Assembly (NCBI GenBank): GCA_023431385.1
Contig: JAEYWA010000110.1
Coordinates: 1-7,294 of the forward strand
Length of the DNA: 7,294 bases
DNA from: Bacillota bacterium
GTDB taxonomy: Bacteria; Bacillota; Clostridia; Acetivibrionales; DSM-1351
Direction: 5' to 3'
Shown here: piece after piece, positions 1 to 5,776 of the stretch
Layout of the letters: every line of letters begins with the position of its first letter
Position numbering within the stretch: the first letter of the stretch is position 1
The notes under the pieces: model-generated
What the model was told of the DNA's origin: nothing
The model's database searches: none
What the model saw: only the letters and a program-made list of their open reading frames with translations
Made by a program: the position numbers and the translations under genes

Positions 1-2
1 AA

Positions 3-1361
3 ATGAGAGCAAGCAACGCGGTTAAATTTTTCTCGATATTAATTATCACCGGAATTTTAACCTGGATAGCAGCTTTTGGTTCTATTCTGGGATTTGATAT
101 ACGAGGTATTCGTGACATCCGTACGGGTATTGATATTCAAGGTGGAGTAGATGCAAAGCTATATGCAGTTACTGAGGATAAAAAAGTACCATCAAAGGAA
201 GATTTGGAAGCAGCAAAATATACTATAGGTAAAAGACTTGATTCAAAGAATATTTTTGACAGAGTTTTAACTACTGATGCTGAAAAAGGTTATATTCTGG
301 TACAGATACCTCACAAAAAAGGTGAAAAGTTTGACCCTCAAAAATCAATTGAGGAAATTGGAAAGACAGCACTTTTAACCTTCCAGGAAGTTGATAAGAA
401 CAAGGTAGATGAAAACGGAAAATATATTCCGGCAGACCCTACCAAAGAAGATGAGAAAAAAAGAATAATCTTACAGGGTACCGATATCGTTGACGCAACC
501 ACAGAACCTTCGCAGGAGGGTGCTGGTTTTGTAGTAGCACTGAAGTTATCAGACGAAGGTTCAAAAAAATTCGCTGAAGCTACAGCAAGACTCGTAAACG
601 AGCCTATTGCAATATATATGGATAACGAGCAAATCAGTGCACCTGTTGTTTCTCAAGCAATCACCGGAGGTTCTGCAATAATAACACTCAATGGAACTCC
701 TGTTGACCAACAGAAAGACGAAGCCAAGGAATTGGCAGGACTAATTAAATCCGGTGCTTTACCCTTTAAGCTGGAAGCTAAGCAGGTACAAAATATAAGC
801 CCGATGCTGGGGTCCAATGCCCTTGCCGTTAGTGTGGAAGCACTTGTTGTTGCTTTTATTATAATATGTGTTTATATTACCTTCTACTATAGATTACCTG
901 GATTAATTGCAAGTATTGCATTATTCCTTCATACCATTCTTGAACTGCTGGCATTGTCATGGACTGGTATCACAGTTACGTTACCAGGTATTGCGGGTAT
1001 TATCCTTACAATAGGTATGGGTGTTGATGCCAACGTAGTTATTTTTGAAAGAATTAAAGAAGAGATAAGAAGTGGAAAAACTCTTAGAACAGCTATAGAT
1101 GTTGGTTTTAAGAGAGCGTTTACTGCCGTACTTGACGGTAATGTAACAACCCTTATTGCAGGTGCCGTGTTATGGAAATTCGGTACAGGCCCTATACAGA
1201 GCTTTGCATACACTTTGATCATAGGTGTTATTTTGAGCTTCATAACAGCTGTAACTGCAACCAGAATAATGCTGAAGGCTGTAGCAGATATGGATATAGC
1301 TAAGCATCCCTGGCTTTATGGTGTAAAGAAAAAGTTGAAGGAGGGAAATGCAAATGCCTAA
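3..1361 (+). CDS. secD: SecD, protein-export membrane subunit
   Basis: SecD is half of the SecDF complex, which pulls preproteins through SecYEG on the outer face of the membrane using the proton gradient. The 452-residue product has an N-terminal membrane helix (about 8-30) followed by the conserved TGIDIQGGVDA motif (41-51). A large extracytoplasmic region follows (about 50-270), and then five closely packed helices (about 276-424). The signature VTLPGIAGIILTIGMGVDAN begins at residue 325 and leads into VIFERIKEE; D342 in it matches the proton-pathway aspartate of SecD. GNVTTLIAGAVL (379-390) is also typical. The length fits a stand-alone Gram-positive SecD rather than a fused SecDF. The start is the first ATG in the window and gives a plausible short cytoplasmic N-tail, but its RBS lies outside the window. 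The 3' end overlaps secF by 8 bases, so the two are cotranscribed. Confidence 0.96.
   Translation: MRASNAVKFFSILIITGILTWIAAFGSILGFDIRGIRDIRTGIDIQGGVDAKLYAVTEDKKVPSKEDLEAAKYTIGKRLDSKNIFDRVLTTDAEKGYILVQIPHKKGEKFDPQKSIEEIGKTALLTFQEVDKNKVDENGKYIPADPTKEDEKKRIILQGTDIVDATTEPSQEGAGFVVALKLSDEGSKKFAEATARLVNEPIAIYMDNEQISAPVVSQAITGGSAIITLNGTPVDQQKDEAKELAGLIKSGALPFKLEAKQVQNISPMLGSNALAVSVEALVVAFIIICVYITFYYRLPGLIASIALFLHTILELLALSWTGITVTLPGIAGIILTIGMGVDANVVIFERIKEEIRSGKTLRTAIDVGFKRAFTAVLDGNVTTLIAGAVLWKFGTGPIQSFAYTLIIGVILSFITAVTATRIMLKAVADMDIAKHPWLYGVKKKLKEGNANA
1340..1345 (+). promoter_or_regulatory. secF ribosome binding site (decides the start)
   Basis: GGAGGG lies inside the 3' end of secD. It is 8 bases from the ATG at 1354 but only 2 bases from the ATG at 1348. 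The spacing favours 1354, giving a protein that begins MPNINLYSKRY, two residues shorter than the longest reading. Confidence 0.8.
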
Positions 1362-2325
1362 TATAAATCTATACAGTAAAAGATATATTTTCTTTATCCT
1401 TTCTGCAATAATTTTATTATCAGGGGTCATTGCCTTTTTTACTATGGGTTTTGAGCTCGACATTCAGTTCCAGGGCGGAACTGTTATCGAAATGAGAGCT
1501 AACGACAATACCTTTACCGAGACCAATGTTCAAGACGTAACTTCAAAAGTCAACGAACTGGTTGAGGAAACAATAAATAAATCTTCAATGGTACAGAAAA
1601 CGTCTGCTTATGATATTGAAACTAATGCAAGCTTTGATGTCATAAAGGTAAGCATCGGTAGTGCTGAAACTCTTACAAGTGAAGAGATAGTTACTGTGGA
1701 AAATGCAATTATTAAAGAGCTTAATCTTACTGCGAAGGACCCTGTCGTAAATGAAGAAAGCGTTGAACCTTTCATCGGGAAGGAAATCAGTCGTAATGGT
1801 GTTAAAGCTGTTTTAATTGCGGCTGTGCTAATTATACTGTATATCTGGTGGAGATTTAAGCTGGTGTCAGGACTATCAGCCGGTGTATTCGGTGTTGTGG
1901 GACTGCTCCATGATATAGGTGTAATGATTACAGTATACCTGGTATTCAGAATTCCTGTAAATGACTCTTTTATTGCGGCATTGCTTACAATATTCGGATT
2001 CTCAATGAATGACACTGTTATTATTTATGATAGAATCAGAGAAAATACCAGATTACTAAGAAAAGTACCGTTCCCTGAATTGGTTAATACCAGTGTTATC
2101 CAGACTTTGAACAGATCCATAAATACAACAGTAACTGTTTTGATAGCTGTTATCACTGTTTATGTTTTTGCATCAGTTAACAATATTGAGTCAATCAAGG
2201 AATTCAGCTTTCCTATGATTATTGGTCTATTTAGCGGAACCTATTCAACAATATTTATAACAACTCCATTGTGGGTAATGTTCAAGGAACGCCAGAAGAG
2301 AGTAAAAGCTGTTAAGGCATCATAA
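1354..2325 (+). CDS. secF: SecF, protein-export membrane subunit
   Basis: SecF pairs with SecD in the SecDF motor. The 323-residue product (numbered from the ATG at 1354) has a first helix at about 9-31, then the SecF motif FELDIQFQGGTV (33-44). A small extracytoplasmic domain follows, then the linker EPFIGKEISRNGV (138-150) and five helices to about residue 309. The family signature FGFSMNDTVIIYDRIREN is at 214-231. D220 in it and R254 in TLNRSINTT correspond to the SecF aspartate and arginine of the proton path described in the fused Thermus SecDF, so the motor looks intact. It overlaps secD by 8 bases, which suggests translational coupling. It ends with a basic cytoplasmic tail (RQKRVKAVKAS), and a strong terminator follows 55 bases later. 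Confidence 0.96.
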   Translation: MPNINLYSKRYIFFILSAIILLSGVIAFFTMGFELDIQFQGGTVIEMRANDNTFTETNVQDVTSKVNELVEETINKSSMVQKTSAYDIETNASFDVIKVSIGSAETLTSEEIVTVENAIIKELNLTAKDPVVNEESVEPFIGKEISRNGVKAVLIAAVLIILYIWWRFKLVSGLSAGVFGVVGLLHDIGVMITVYLVFRIPVNDSFIAALLTIFGFSMNDTVIIYDRIRENTRLLRKVPFPELVNTSVIQTLNRSINTTVTVLIAVITVYVFASVNNIESIKEFSFPMIIGLFSGTYSTIFITTPLWVMFKERQKRVKAVKAS

Positions 2326-2380
2326 TTAGCTAGAAATTCAGAATAATATTTTGTAATGTAAGAGAAAATTTGGTTGAGCT

Positions 2381-2414
2381 AAAAACCAGGGGCGTCGAGG
2401 GCCCCTGGTTTTTT
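2381..2414 (+). terminator. Intrinsic terminator of secD-secF
   Basis: A perfect 13-bp stem pairs 2381-2393 with 2401-2413 around a 7-base loop. The core CCAGGGGC/GCCCCTGG is GC-rich, and a T-run follows (2409-2414). The A-run at 2381-2385 would serve as a U-tract on the other strand, so it may act in both directions. Confidence 0.93.
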
Positions 2415-2600
2415 ATTATCTAGGAAAGTATAAATTCTTTTGTGCAAAAATGAGTATTGCAATGCACACAGATTAAAGGAGTATAATCCCTTAGAATCAT
2501 AGATAGTATTTGAAGTACTACCTCATGCCTATAAGTTTTAGACTCAAGTATTCTCATTTGAAATTCAGGGAATATGAATAATCCTACGAAATTTTAAGCA

Positions 2601-2644
2601 AAAACAAAAAGAACCTGCTGTGGGTATAACACTTTCGAGGTTCT
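2601..2644 (-). terminator. Intrinsic terminator of the minus-strand membrane gene
   Basis: Read on the minus strand, AGAACCT (2644-2638) pairs with AGGTTCT (2616-2610), and a GTG/CAC pair sits inside the loop. A U-rich tail (TTTTTGTTTT) follows at 2610-2601. It lies 57 bases past the stop codon of the gene at 2702-2998, which supports that gene being real on the minus strand. Confidence 0.75.
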
Positions 2645-2701
2645 ATGTCATCTAAATTATGTCTTTATGTCTGTCTTCTTATTTGTGCCTTACAAAAAAA
2701 C

Positions 2702-2998
2702 TTATTTTGATTTCTTCTTAATAATAATATCAATTACCAACGAAGCAATTATAAATTCAGCCATTACAAAAATGCTGTTTATTATAAGAGTAGTTGTTGT
2801 AAATTCAAATACGCTGCTGAAGTTATTGCTCGTTTTATTGATAACAAACAATGCAGTACCTATGGCTAATAGGGCTAAAGTAACCGGAATAGCATATTTC
2901 AGCATTTTTTTTGGGAATTCTGCCATGTCACAAATTGCAGAATTCATAAGCTTAATAAGGTTATATTTTGTTGATCTGTTAGTTTGTTTGCTCTCCAT
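2702..2998 (-). CDS. Small two-helix membrane protein, function unknown
   Basis: I do not recognise this 98-residue protein. It has a polar, basic N-terminal section (1-32) containing LMNSAICDMAEFPKKMLKY. A hydrophobic helix follows at about 33-54, then a short polar loop rich in N, S and T (55-69). A second helix at about 70-93 carries E81 and D90, and the protein ends IIIKKKSK. Positive charges at both ends predict that both termini are cytoplasmic. There is no cleavable signal peptide and no catalytic motif. Support for the gene comes from a strong RBS six bases before the ATG and a terminator 57 bases after the stop. The opposite strand carries an overlapping 115-codon frame (2667-3014) with no RBS, taken to be a shadow. 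The gene converges on secF and is transcribed on its own. No convincing promoter was found upstream. Confidence 0.72.
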   Translation of the reverse strand: MESKQTNRSTKYNLIKLMNSAICDMAEFPKKMLKYAIPVTLALLAIGTALFVINKTSNNFSSVFEFTTTTLIINSIFVMAEFIIASLVIDIIIKKKSK

Positions 2999-3004
2999 GG
3001 AATA

Positions 3005-3012
3005 CCCCCCCT
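3005..3012 (-). promoter_or_regulatory. RBS of the minus-strand membrane gene
   Basis: Seven consecutive C bases on the plus strand (3005-3011) read AGGGGGGG on the minus strand, six bases upstream of the ATG at 2998. This is an unusually G-rich Shine-Dalgarno sequence and a homopolymer that could vary in length. Confidence 0.7.
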
Positions 3013-3219
3013 AATAATAGACTAATAAGTTAAAATTGAGTACCTCAACTTCTGATATTCTCTGTAATATATATATAAGGTAATATAATCCTTCCCCAGT
3101 GGAAAATATATATTTAAATCAATGTCTTATTAACTTAGTAGAAAAATGACTTGGCTCACGTAAAATATTAACACCTACGGAGACCAAATTCAATGTAAAT
3201 AATTGATAATATTTCATAC

Positions 3220-3226
3220 TTCGACA
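3220..3226 (-). promoter_or_regulatory. Candidate Spo0A box
   Basis: The minus strand reads TGTCGAA, an exact match to the Spo0A 0A-box core. It lies about 170 bases upstream of the 93-residue gene. A second, inverted near match (GGTCGAA, 3264-3270) lies 37 bases away, so the two face each other. The match is seen in the sequence; binding is inferred. Confidence 0.35.
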
Positions 3227-3263
3227 CCATAATTACAGACTTTGGCAGTAATTTATGTAAAGT

Positions 3264-3270
3264 GGTCGAA
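3264..3270 (+). promoter_or_regulatory. Candidate degenerate Spo0A box
   Basis: GGTCGAA differs from TGTCGAA at one position. With the box at 3220-3226 it forms a 6-bp inverted repeat, TTCGAC/GTCGAA. It is weak on its own. Confidence 0.22.
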
Positions 3271-3345
3271 TTATCTAAAAACTTTTGTGTAGATGAAAAG
3301 TAAGGCAATATATTATAATTACGCTATAACATTCGTGTAGGAGAA

Positions 3346-3393
3346 ATGGTGACTATTTATATACGTGCTTATGCACGTGAATGGAGGTTATAA
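3346..3393 (+). CDS. Possible 15-codon leader ORF
   Basis: A short frame reads MVTIYIRAYAREWRL and stops at TAA (3391-3393). The stop overlaps the ATG of the next gene as TAATG, a typical arrangement for translational coupling. AGGAG (3339-3343) lies 2 bases before the ATG at 3346, which is tight, or 5 bases before the GTG at 3349, which is acceptable. The frame runs through the hairpin at 3363-3378 and through the RBS of the 93-residue gene. There is no run of one amino acid, so it does not look like a classic attenuator peptide. It is too short for composition to test, and a chance frame remains quite possible. Confidence 0.3.
   Translation: MVTIYIRAYAREWRL
3363..3378 (+). promoter_or_regulatory. 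Leader hairpin before the 93-residue gene
   Basis: ACGTGC-TTAT-GCACGT is a perfect 6-bp stem with a 4-base loop, ending 4 bases before the GGAGG at 3383. It does not cover the RBS, so it could insulate or position it, or act as an operator in DNA. No T-run follows, so it is not a terminator. Confidence 0.5.
3383..3387 (+). promoter_or_regulatory. RBS that fixes the start of the 93-residue gene
   Basis: GGAGG is 5 bases from the ATG at 3393. An in-frame ATG at 3381 overlaps this site and has no RBS at normal spacing, so the start at 3393 is preferred. Confidence 0.8.
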
Positions 3394-3674
3394 TGGAACT
3401 GGTCTGTTCAAAGAAACTTGAAATCAATGAAGCTGTGCAATACGATTGTAGGGAACTTAATCTTGATTATTATTTAGTATCTTGTGAAACTGACAATTCA
3501 TATACATATGGAATTCAGATAAACTTGACTAAAGACAGCGGTGAATCAGAAACAGCGGTTATAAATGATGTTTTACCTTCAAAGGCTCATACAATGGAGA
3601 TTATAAACCTAATGTATAAGAATTCGGTCACTCCTGTAAGTGCAAAGGATGTAATATATGACTGTATAGCCTGA
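3393..3674 (+). CDS. Small cytosolic protein of unknown function, DUF6514-like
   Basis: The 93-residue product has no signal peptide or membrane segment. It begins MELVCSKKLEINEAVQYDC, then has alternating strand-like stretches (DYYLVSCETD, YTYGIQINLTKDS, ETAVINDVLPS). It ends with a helix-like region and the segment NSVTPVSAKDVIYDCIA (77-93). The YGI strand and the C-terminal 'VTPV..KDV..D' ending recall a small clostridial family that I know as DUF6514; this is recognition by eye from memory and is not certain. Four cysteines (5, 19, 31, 91) are scattered and do not form a metal-binding pattern. The start follows the GGAGG at 3383-3387. A terminator follows 27 bases after the stop, so the gene is probably monocistronic, possibly with the short leader ORF. 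Two Spo0A-box-like sites upstream hint at control linked to sporulation, which is inference. Its biochemical role is unknown. Confidence 0.8.
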   Translation: MELVCSKKLEINEAVQYDCRELNLDYYLVSCETDNSYTYGIQINLTKDSGESETAVINDVLPSKAHTMEIINLMYKNSVTPVSAKDVIYDCIA

Positions 3675-3701
3675 TAAAATTACAATATTAAACATATAGA
3701 G

Positions 3702-3752
3702 AGTATACTTGAAGGTCTATTGAAGAAATATTCCTTTGAGTATACTTTTTTT
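3702..3752 (+). terminator. Intrinsic terminator of the 93-residue gene
   Basis: AGTATACTTGAAGG (3702-3715) pairs with CCTTTGAGTATACT (3733-3746) over 14 bp with two G-U wobbles and a 17-base loop. A run of seven T bases follows (3746-3752). The base of the stem, AGTATACT, is itself palindromic, so GAGTATACTT also occurs as a direct repeat at 3701-3710 and 3738-3747. Confidence 0.82.
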
Positions 3753-3772
3753 ATTAAAAAAGAAGGAATATT
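3727..3772. repeat. 10-bp inverted repeat overlapping the terminator arm
   Basis: AATATTCCTT (3727-3736) is perfectly complementary to AAGGAATATT (3763-3772). Between them, T7 (3746-3752) can also pair with A6 (3756-3761). The left arm uses bases 3733-3736, which also belong to the terminator's right arm, so the two folds exclude each other. Confidence 0.6.
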
Positions 3773-3780
3773 AATAATAA

Positions 3781-3787
3781 TGTCGAA
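3781..3787 (+). promoter_or_regulatory. Candidate Spo0A box upstream of dnaG
   Basis: TGTCGAA is an exact 0A-box core, 148 bases upstream of the dnaG start and about 100 bases upstream of the candidate -10 element. Only the motif supports it. Confidence 0.33.
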
Positions 3788-3830
3788 CAATTATTAAGTC
3801 AATTACTCTAGGATAACAATATAAGAAGGC

Positions 3831-3917
3831 TCTGGTTTAATTGGGTGAAGTTATGCTAGAGAAATAAATAGCGGTATATATGTTTATAATATTTGGTAAA
3901 TTGATTATCAAACCAGA
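3831..3917. repeat. 8-bp inverted repeat spanning the dnaG leader
   Basis: TCTGGTTT (3831-3838) and AAACCAGA (3910-3917) are perfect inverted copies 71 bases apart. The right arm adjoins an 11-base palindrome, TTGATTATCAA (3901-3911). The repeat brackets the candidate -10 element and ends 17 bases before the dnaG start. It could be a DNA operator or, if transcription begins further upstream, a long-range stem. Confidence 0.45.
3885..3890 (+). promoter_or_regulatory. Candidate -10 element for dnaG-rpoD
   Basis: TATAAT is an exact sigma-A -10 hexamer 44 bases before the dnaG ATG. At 17-18 bases upstream there is only A/T-rich sequence with no recognisable -35. If it is used, transcription would start near 3897, and an activator or another sigma factor may be needed. 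The true promoter could lie elsewhere in 3753-3930. Confidence 0.3.
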
Positions 3918-3934
3918 TTGGAATGTAGTGCATA

Positions 3935-5752
3935 ATGGCATATTTATTTCCTGAGGATCTAATTGAGGAAATTCGAGTTAATAATGATATTGTTGAAGTA
4001 ATCTCCGAGTATGTTAAGTTGGATAAAAAGGGAAAGAATTATTTTGGCAGATGCCCTTTCCATAATGAAAAAACCGCATCTTTTTCGGTTGAGCCTGTAA
4101 AACAGATATTTAACTGTTTTGGCTGTGGAAAGGGAGGTAATGTAATTCATTTTATAATGGGGATTGAGAATCTCGATTTCCCGGAAGCCTTGAAATTACT
4201 TGCCGACAGAGCCAAAATATCAATACCTGAGACAAGCGCCGGTGTTCAGGACAACGAGCAGGCCAAGCTGAAAAAAGAACTTCTGGAGATAAACATAGAG
4301 GCTGCAAGATTTTTTCACAACAACCTTATAAATGGAAAAGAAAAGGCACCATTGACTTATCTGCTTAATCGGAAGATTGAGCGGCAGACCATAACAAAAT
4401 TTGGCCTTGGCTATGCAGCCGACAGTTACGATGCACTATACAAACAGCTTAAAAACAAGGGGCATAGTGAAAAAGCAATTATTAGCAGTGGACTTGTTAT
4501 ATTTAAGGAAGAAGCAAAAAAGATTTATGACAGATTCAGAGGCAGAATAATGTTCCCCATATTTGATATCAGGGGAAATGTCATAGCCTTTGGAGGGAGG
4601 GTAATGGATTCCTCTCAGCCAAAATATATGAATTCGCCTGAAACGGACGTCTATCATAAGGGTAAGCATTTATATGCTATGAATTTTGCTAAAAATACCT
4701 GCTCAAAGCAGATTATTTTAGCAGAAGGATACATGGATGTTATATCCTTACATCAAAGTGGAATAATAAATGCAGTCGCACCTTTGGGAACAGCATTAAC
4801 CGATAGTCAGGGCAAACTACTTAAGAAGTATACGGAAGAAATTGTCTTGTCCTTCGATTCGGACAATGCTGGTCAGACGGCCGCGTTAAGGAGTTTGGAT
4901 TTACTAAATGAAATTGGCTGTAATGTCAAAGTTTTGACAATACCCTCAGGAAAGGACCCGGACGAATTTATAAAAACACGTGGTATTGACGAGTTTAAAC
5001 GTCTTGTAGCCAAAGCAAAGAATTTGGTGGATTTTAAACTTGAATTGCTTGACAATAAGATAGACACCACGACAAATGACGGAAAAGTCAAGTTTATTGA
5101 TAACGCTATGGTTATATTAGATAAAATTGACAATAATGTAGAAAGAGAGCTTTATGTCAAGAAGTTGTCCAGAGAATTGGGCGTAAGTGAGCAGTCAATT
5201 TACTCGGAATTGGCTAAGAGGCAGTATAGGAAGCAGAAAACCCGCGATAAGCAGACAAAAGAAGTAAATTTAATCAGAACTAACACTGTAAAGAGAAAGC
5301 GTACTACAGAATCTGCCGAAGAAAGACTGCAAAAACTTGAACTGATGCTGTTGTCGACTATATGTATAGAAAATAATGTATATTTTCAGATAAAAGACAT
5401 CATTAAGCTTAATACTATAAAGTCAAGTGAAATAAGACAAGCATACAGTTATGCCATTGAGCGTATTGAAAATAAATCCGGAGTAATAACCGGAGAAATA
5501 CTAAATAAACTTTCACCGGCTCTTGCTGAGAGTTTTGCAAATATAATCCAATCCCAGAGTGTTTTTGAGGACAACAAAAAAGCAGCTCTTGACATTATAA
5601 AGAGAATAAACCTACTTGGTTTGGAAGCAAGAAAAGATGAAATTATTGAATTAAAGAAGAGATCTGATCTGACAGAAGGAGATGTTGAGTTATTAAATCG
5701 GGAATTAAGCAGTATTGTATTGAATATAGCTGTAATGAAGAAAGGTATATAA
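3935..5752 (+). CDS. dnaG: DNA primase DnaG
   Basis: DnaG makes RNA primers at the replication fork and is recruited by the DnaB-type helicase. The 605-residue product has an N-terminal CHC2 zinc domain with C40, H43, C61 and C64 as ligands (CPFH...CFGC). The basic RFRGRIMFPI motif (200-209) opens the catalytic core. The TOPRIM domain carries EGYMDV (264-269, catalytic E264) and FDSDNAG (307-313, metal-binding D308 and D310). A charged linker (about 428-465) leads to a helical C-terminal helicase-binding domain (about 465-605). Length and motif order are normal and the enzyme looks intact. An in-frame TAG at 3926 fixes the start at or after 3935, and MAYLFPEDLIEEIRVNNDIV is a typical primase N-terminus. 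The start has almost no Shine-Dalgarno sequence (only GGA 12 bases away), unlike every other gene here. rpoD follows 24 bases after the stop. Confidence 0.97.
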   Translation: MAYLFPEDLIEEIRVNNDIVEVISEYVKLDKKGKNYFGRCPFHNEKTASFSVEPVKQIFNCFGCGKGGNVIHFIMGIENLDFPEALKLLADRAKISIPETSAGVQDNEQAKLKKELLEINIEAARFFHNNLINGKEKAPLTYLLNRKIERQTITKFGLGYAADSYDALYKQLKNKGHSEKAIISSGLVIFKEEAKKIYDRFRGRIMFPIFDIRGNVIAFGGRVMDSSQPKYMNSPETDVYHKGKHLYAMNFAKNTCSKQIILAEGYMDVISLHQSGIINAVAPLGTALTDSQGKLLKKYTEEIVLSFDSDNAGQTAALRSLDLLNEIGCNVKVLTIPSGKDPDEFIKTRGIDEFKRLVAKAKNLVDFKLELLDNKIDTTTNDGKVKFIDNAMVILDKIDNNVERELYVKKLSRELGVSEQSIYSELAKRQYRKQKTRDKQTKEVNLIRTNTVKRKRTTESAEERLQKLELMLLSTICIENNVYFQIKDIIKLNTIKSSEIRQAYSYAIERIENKSGVITGEILNKLSPALAESFANIIQSQSVFEDNKKAALDIIKRINLLGLEARKDEIIELKKRSDLTEGDVELLNRELSSIVLNIAVMKKGI

Positions 5753-5763
5753 TAAATCTTGAA

Positions 5764-5771
5764 GGGAGGGG
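5764..5771 (+). promoter_or_regulatory. RBS that fixes the rpoD start
   Basis: GGGAGGGG sits in the 24-base dnaG-rpoD gap. Its GGAGG core (5765-5769) is 7 bases from the ATG at 5777. A TTG at 5759 in the same frame lies upstream of this site and has no RBS, so it is rejected as the start. Confidence 0.88.
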
Positions 5772-5776
5772 AACTT

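Larger units (their letters stand above)
2326..2701. other. Convergent intergenic region after secF
   Basis: This 376-base stretch between two converging genes holds the secF terminator and the minus-strand terminator at 2601-2644. Between them (2415-2600) I see no ORF with an RBS. There is one weak plus-strand promoter-like pair, TTGCAA (2457-2462) and TATAAT (2482-2487), but its 19-base spacing is poor and no gene follows it. A 5-bp hairpin, TAGTA/TACTA, lies at 2504-2520. Nothing else is recognisable. Confidence 0.5.
3013..3345. other. AT-rich divergent intergenic region
   Basis: This region should carry the promoters of the minus-strand membrane gene and of the 93-residue gene. It contains a 13-base palindrome, TTGAGTACCTCAA (3036-3048), an alternating TA tract (about 3067-3077), one perfect and one near Spo0A-box match, and a TATAAT hexamer (3314-3319) with no acceptable -35 partner. 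No coding sequence is supported and no clear sigma-A promoter can be assigned in either direction. An alternative-sigma or activator-dependent promoter is possible but not shown. Confidence 0.5.

Noticed and set aside
2457..2487. Promoter-like TTGCAA...TATAAT after secF, possibly for a small RNA
   Set aside because: The 19-base spacing is poor, there is no plus-strand terminator within the next few hundred bases, and no conserved structure is visible.
2667..3014. 115-codon plus-strand frame opposite the membrane gene
   Set aside because: It has no RBS, and the minus-strand reading has a strong RBS, a clean two-helix layout and a matching terminator. The plus frame is hydrophobic only because it mirrors that gene.
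3381..3392. Earlier ATG for the 93-residue gene
   Set aside because: It overlaps its own GGAGG and has no RBS at usable spacing; the ATG at 3393 does.
3675..3934. Riboswitch or T-box leader before dnaG
   Set aside because: No known riboswitch core or T-box motif (AGGGTGGNACCGCG-like) is present; only simple hairpins and short repeats.
5748..5753. TATAAT at the end of dnaG as an internal rpoD promoter
   Set aside because: No -35-like hexamer at 15-19 bases upstream; in AT-rich DNA the hexamer over the stop codon is probably chance.
5759..5776. Upstream TTG start for rpoD
   Set aside because: It lies before the RBS and would encode the RBS itself (KGGEL); the ATG at 5777 has ideal spacing.
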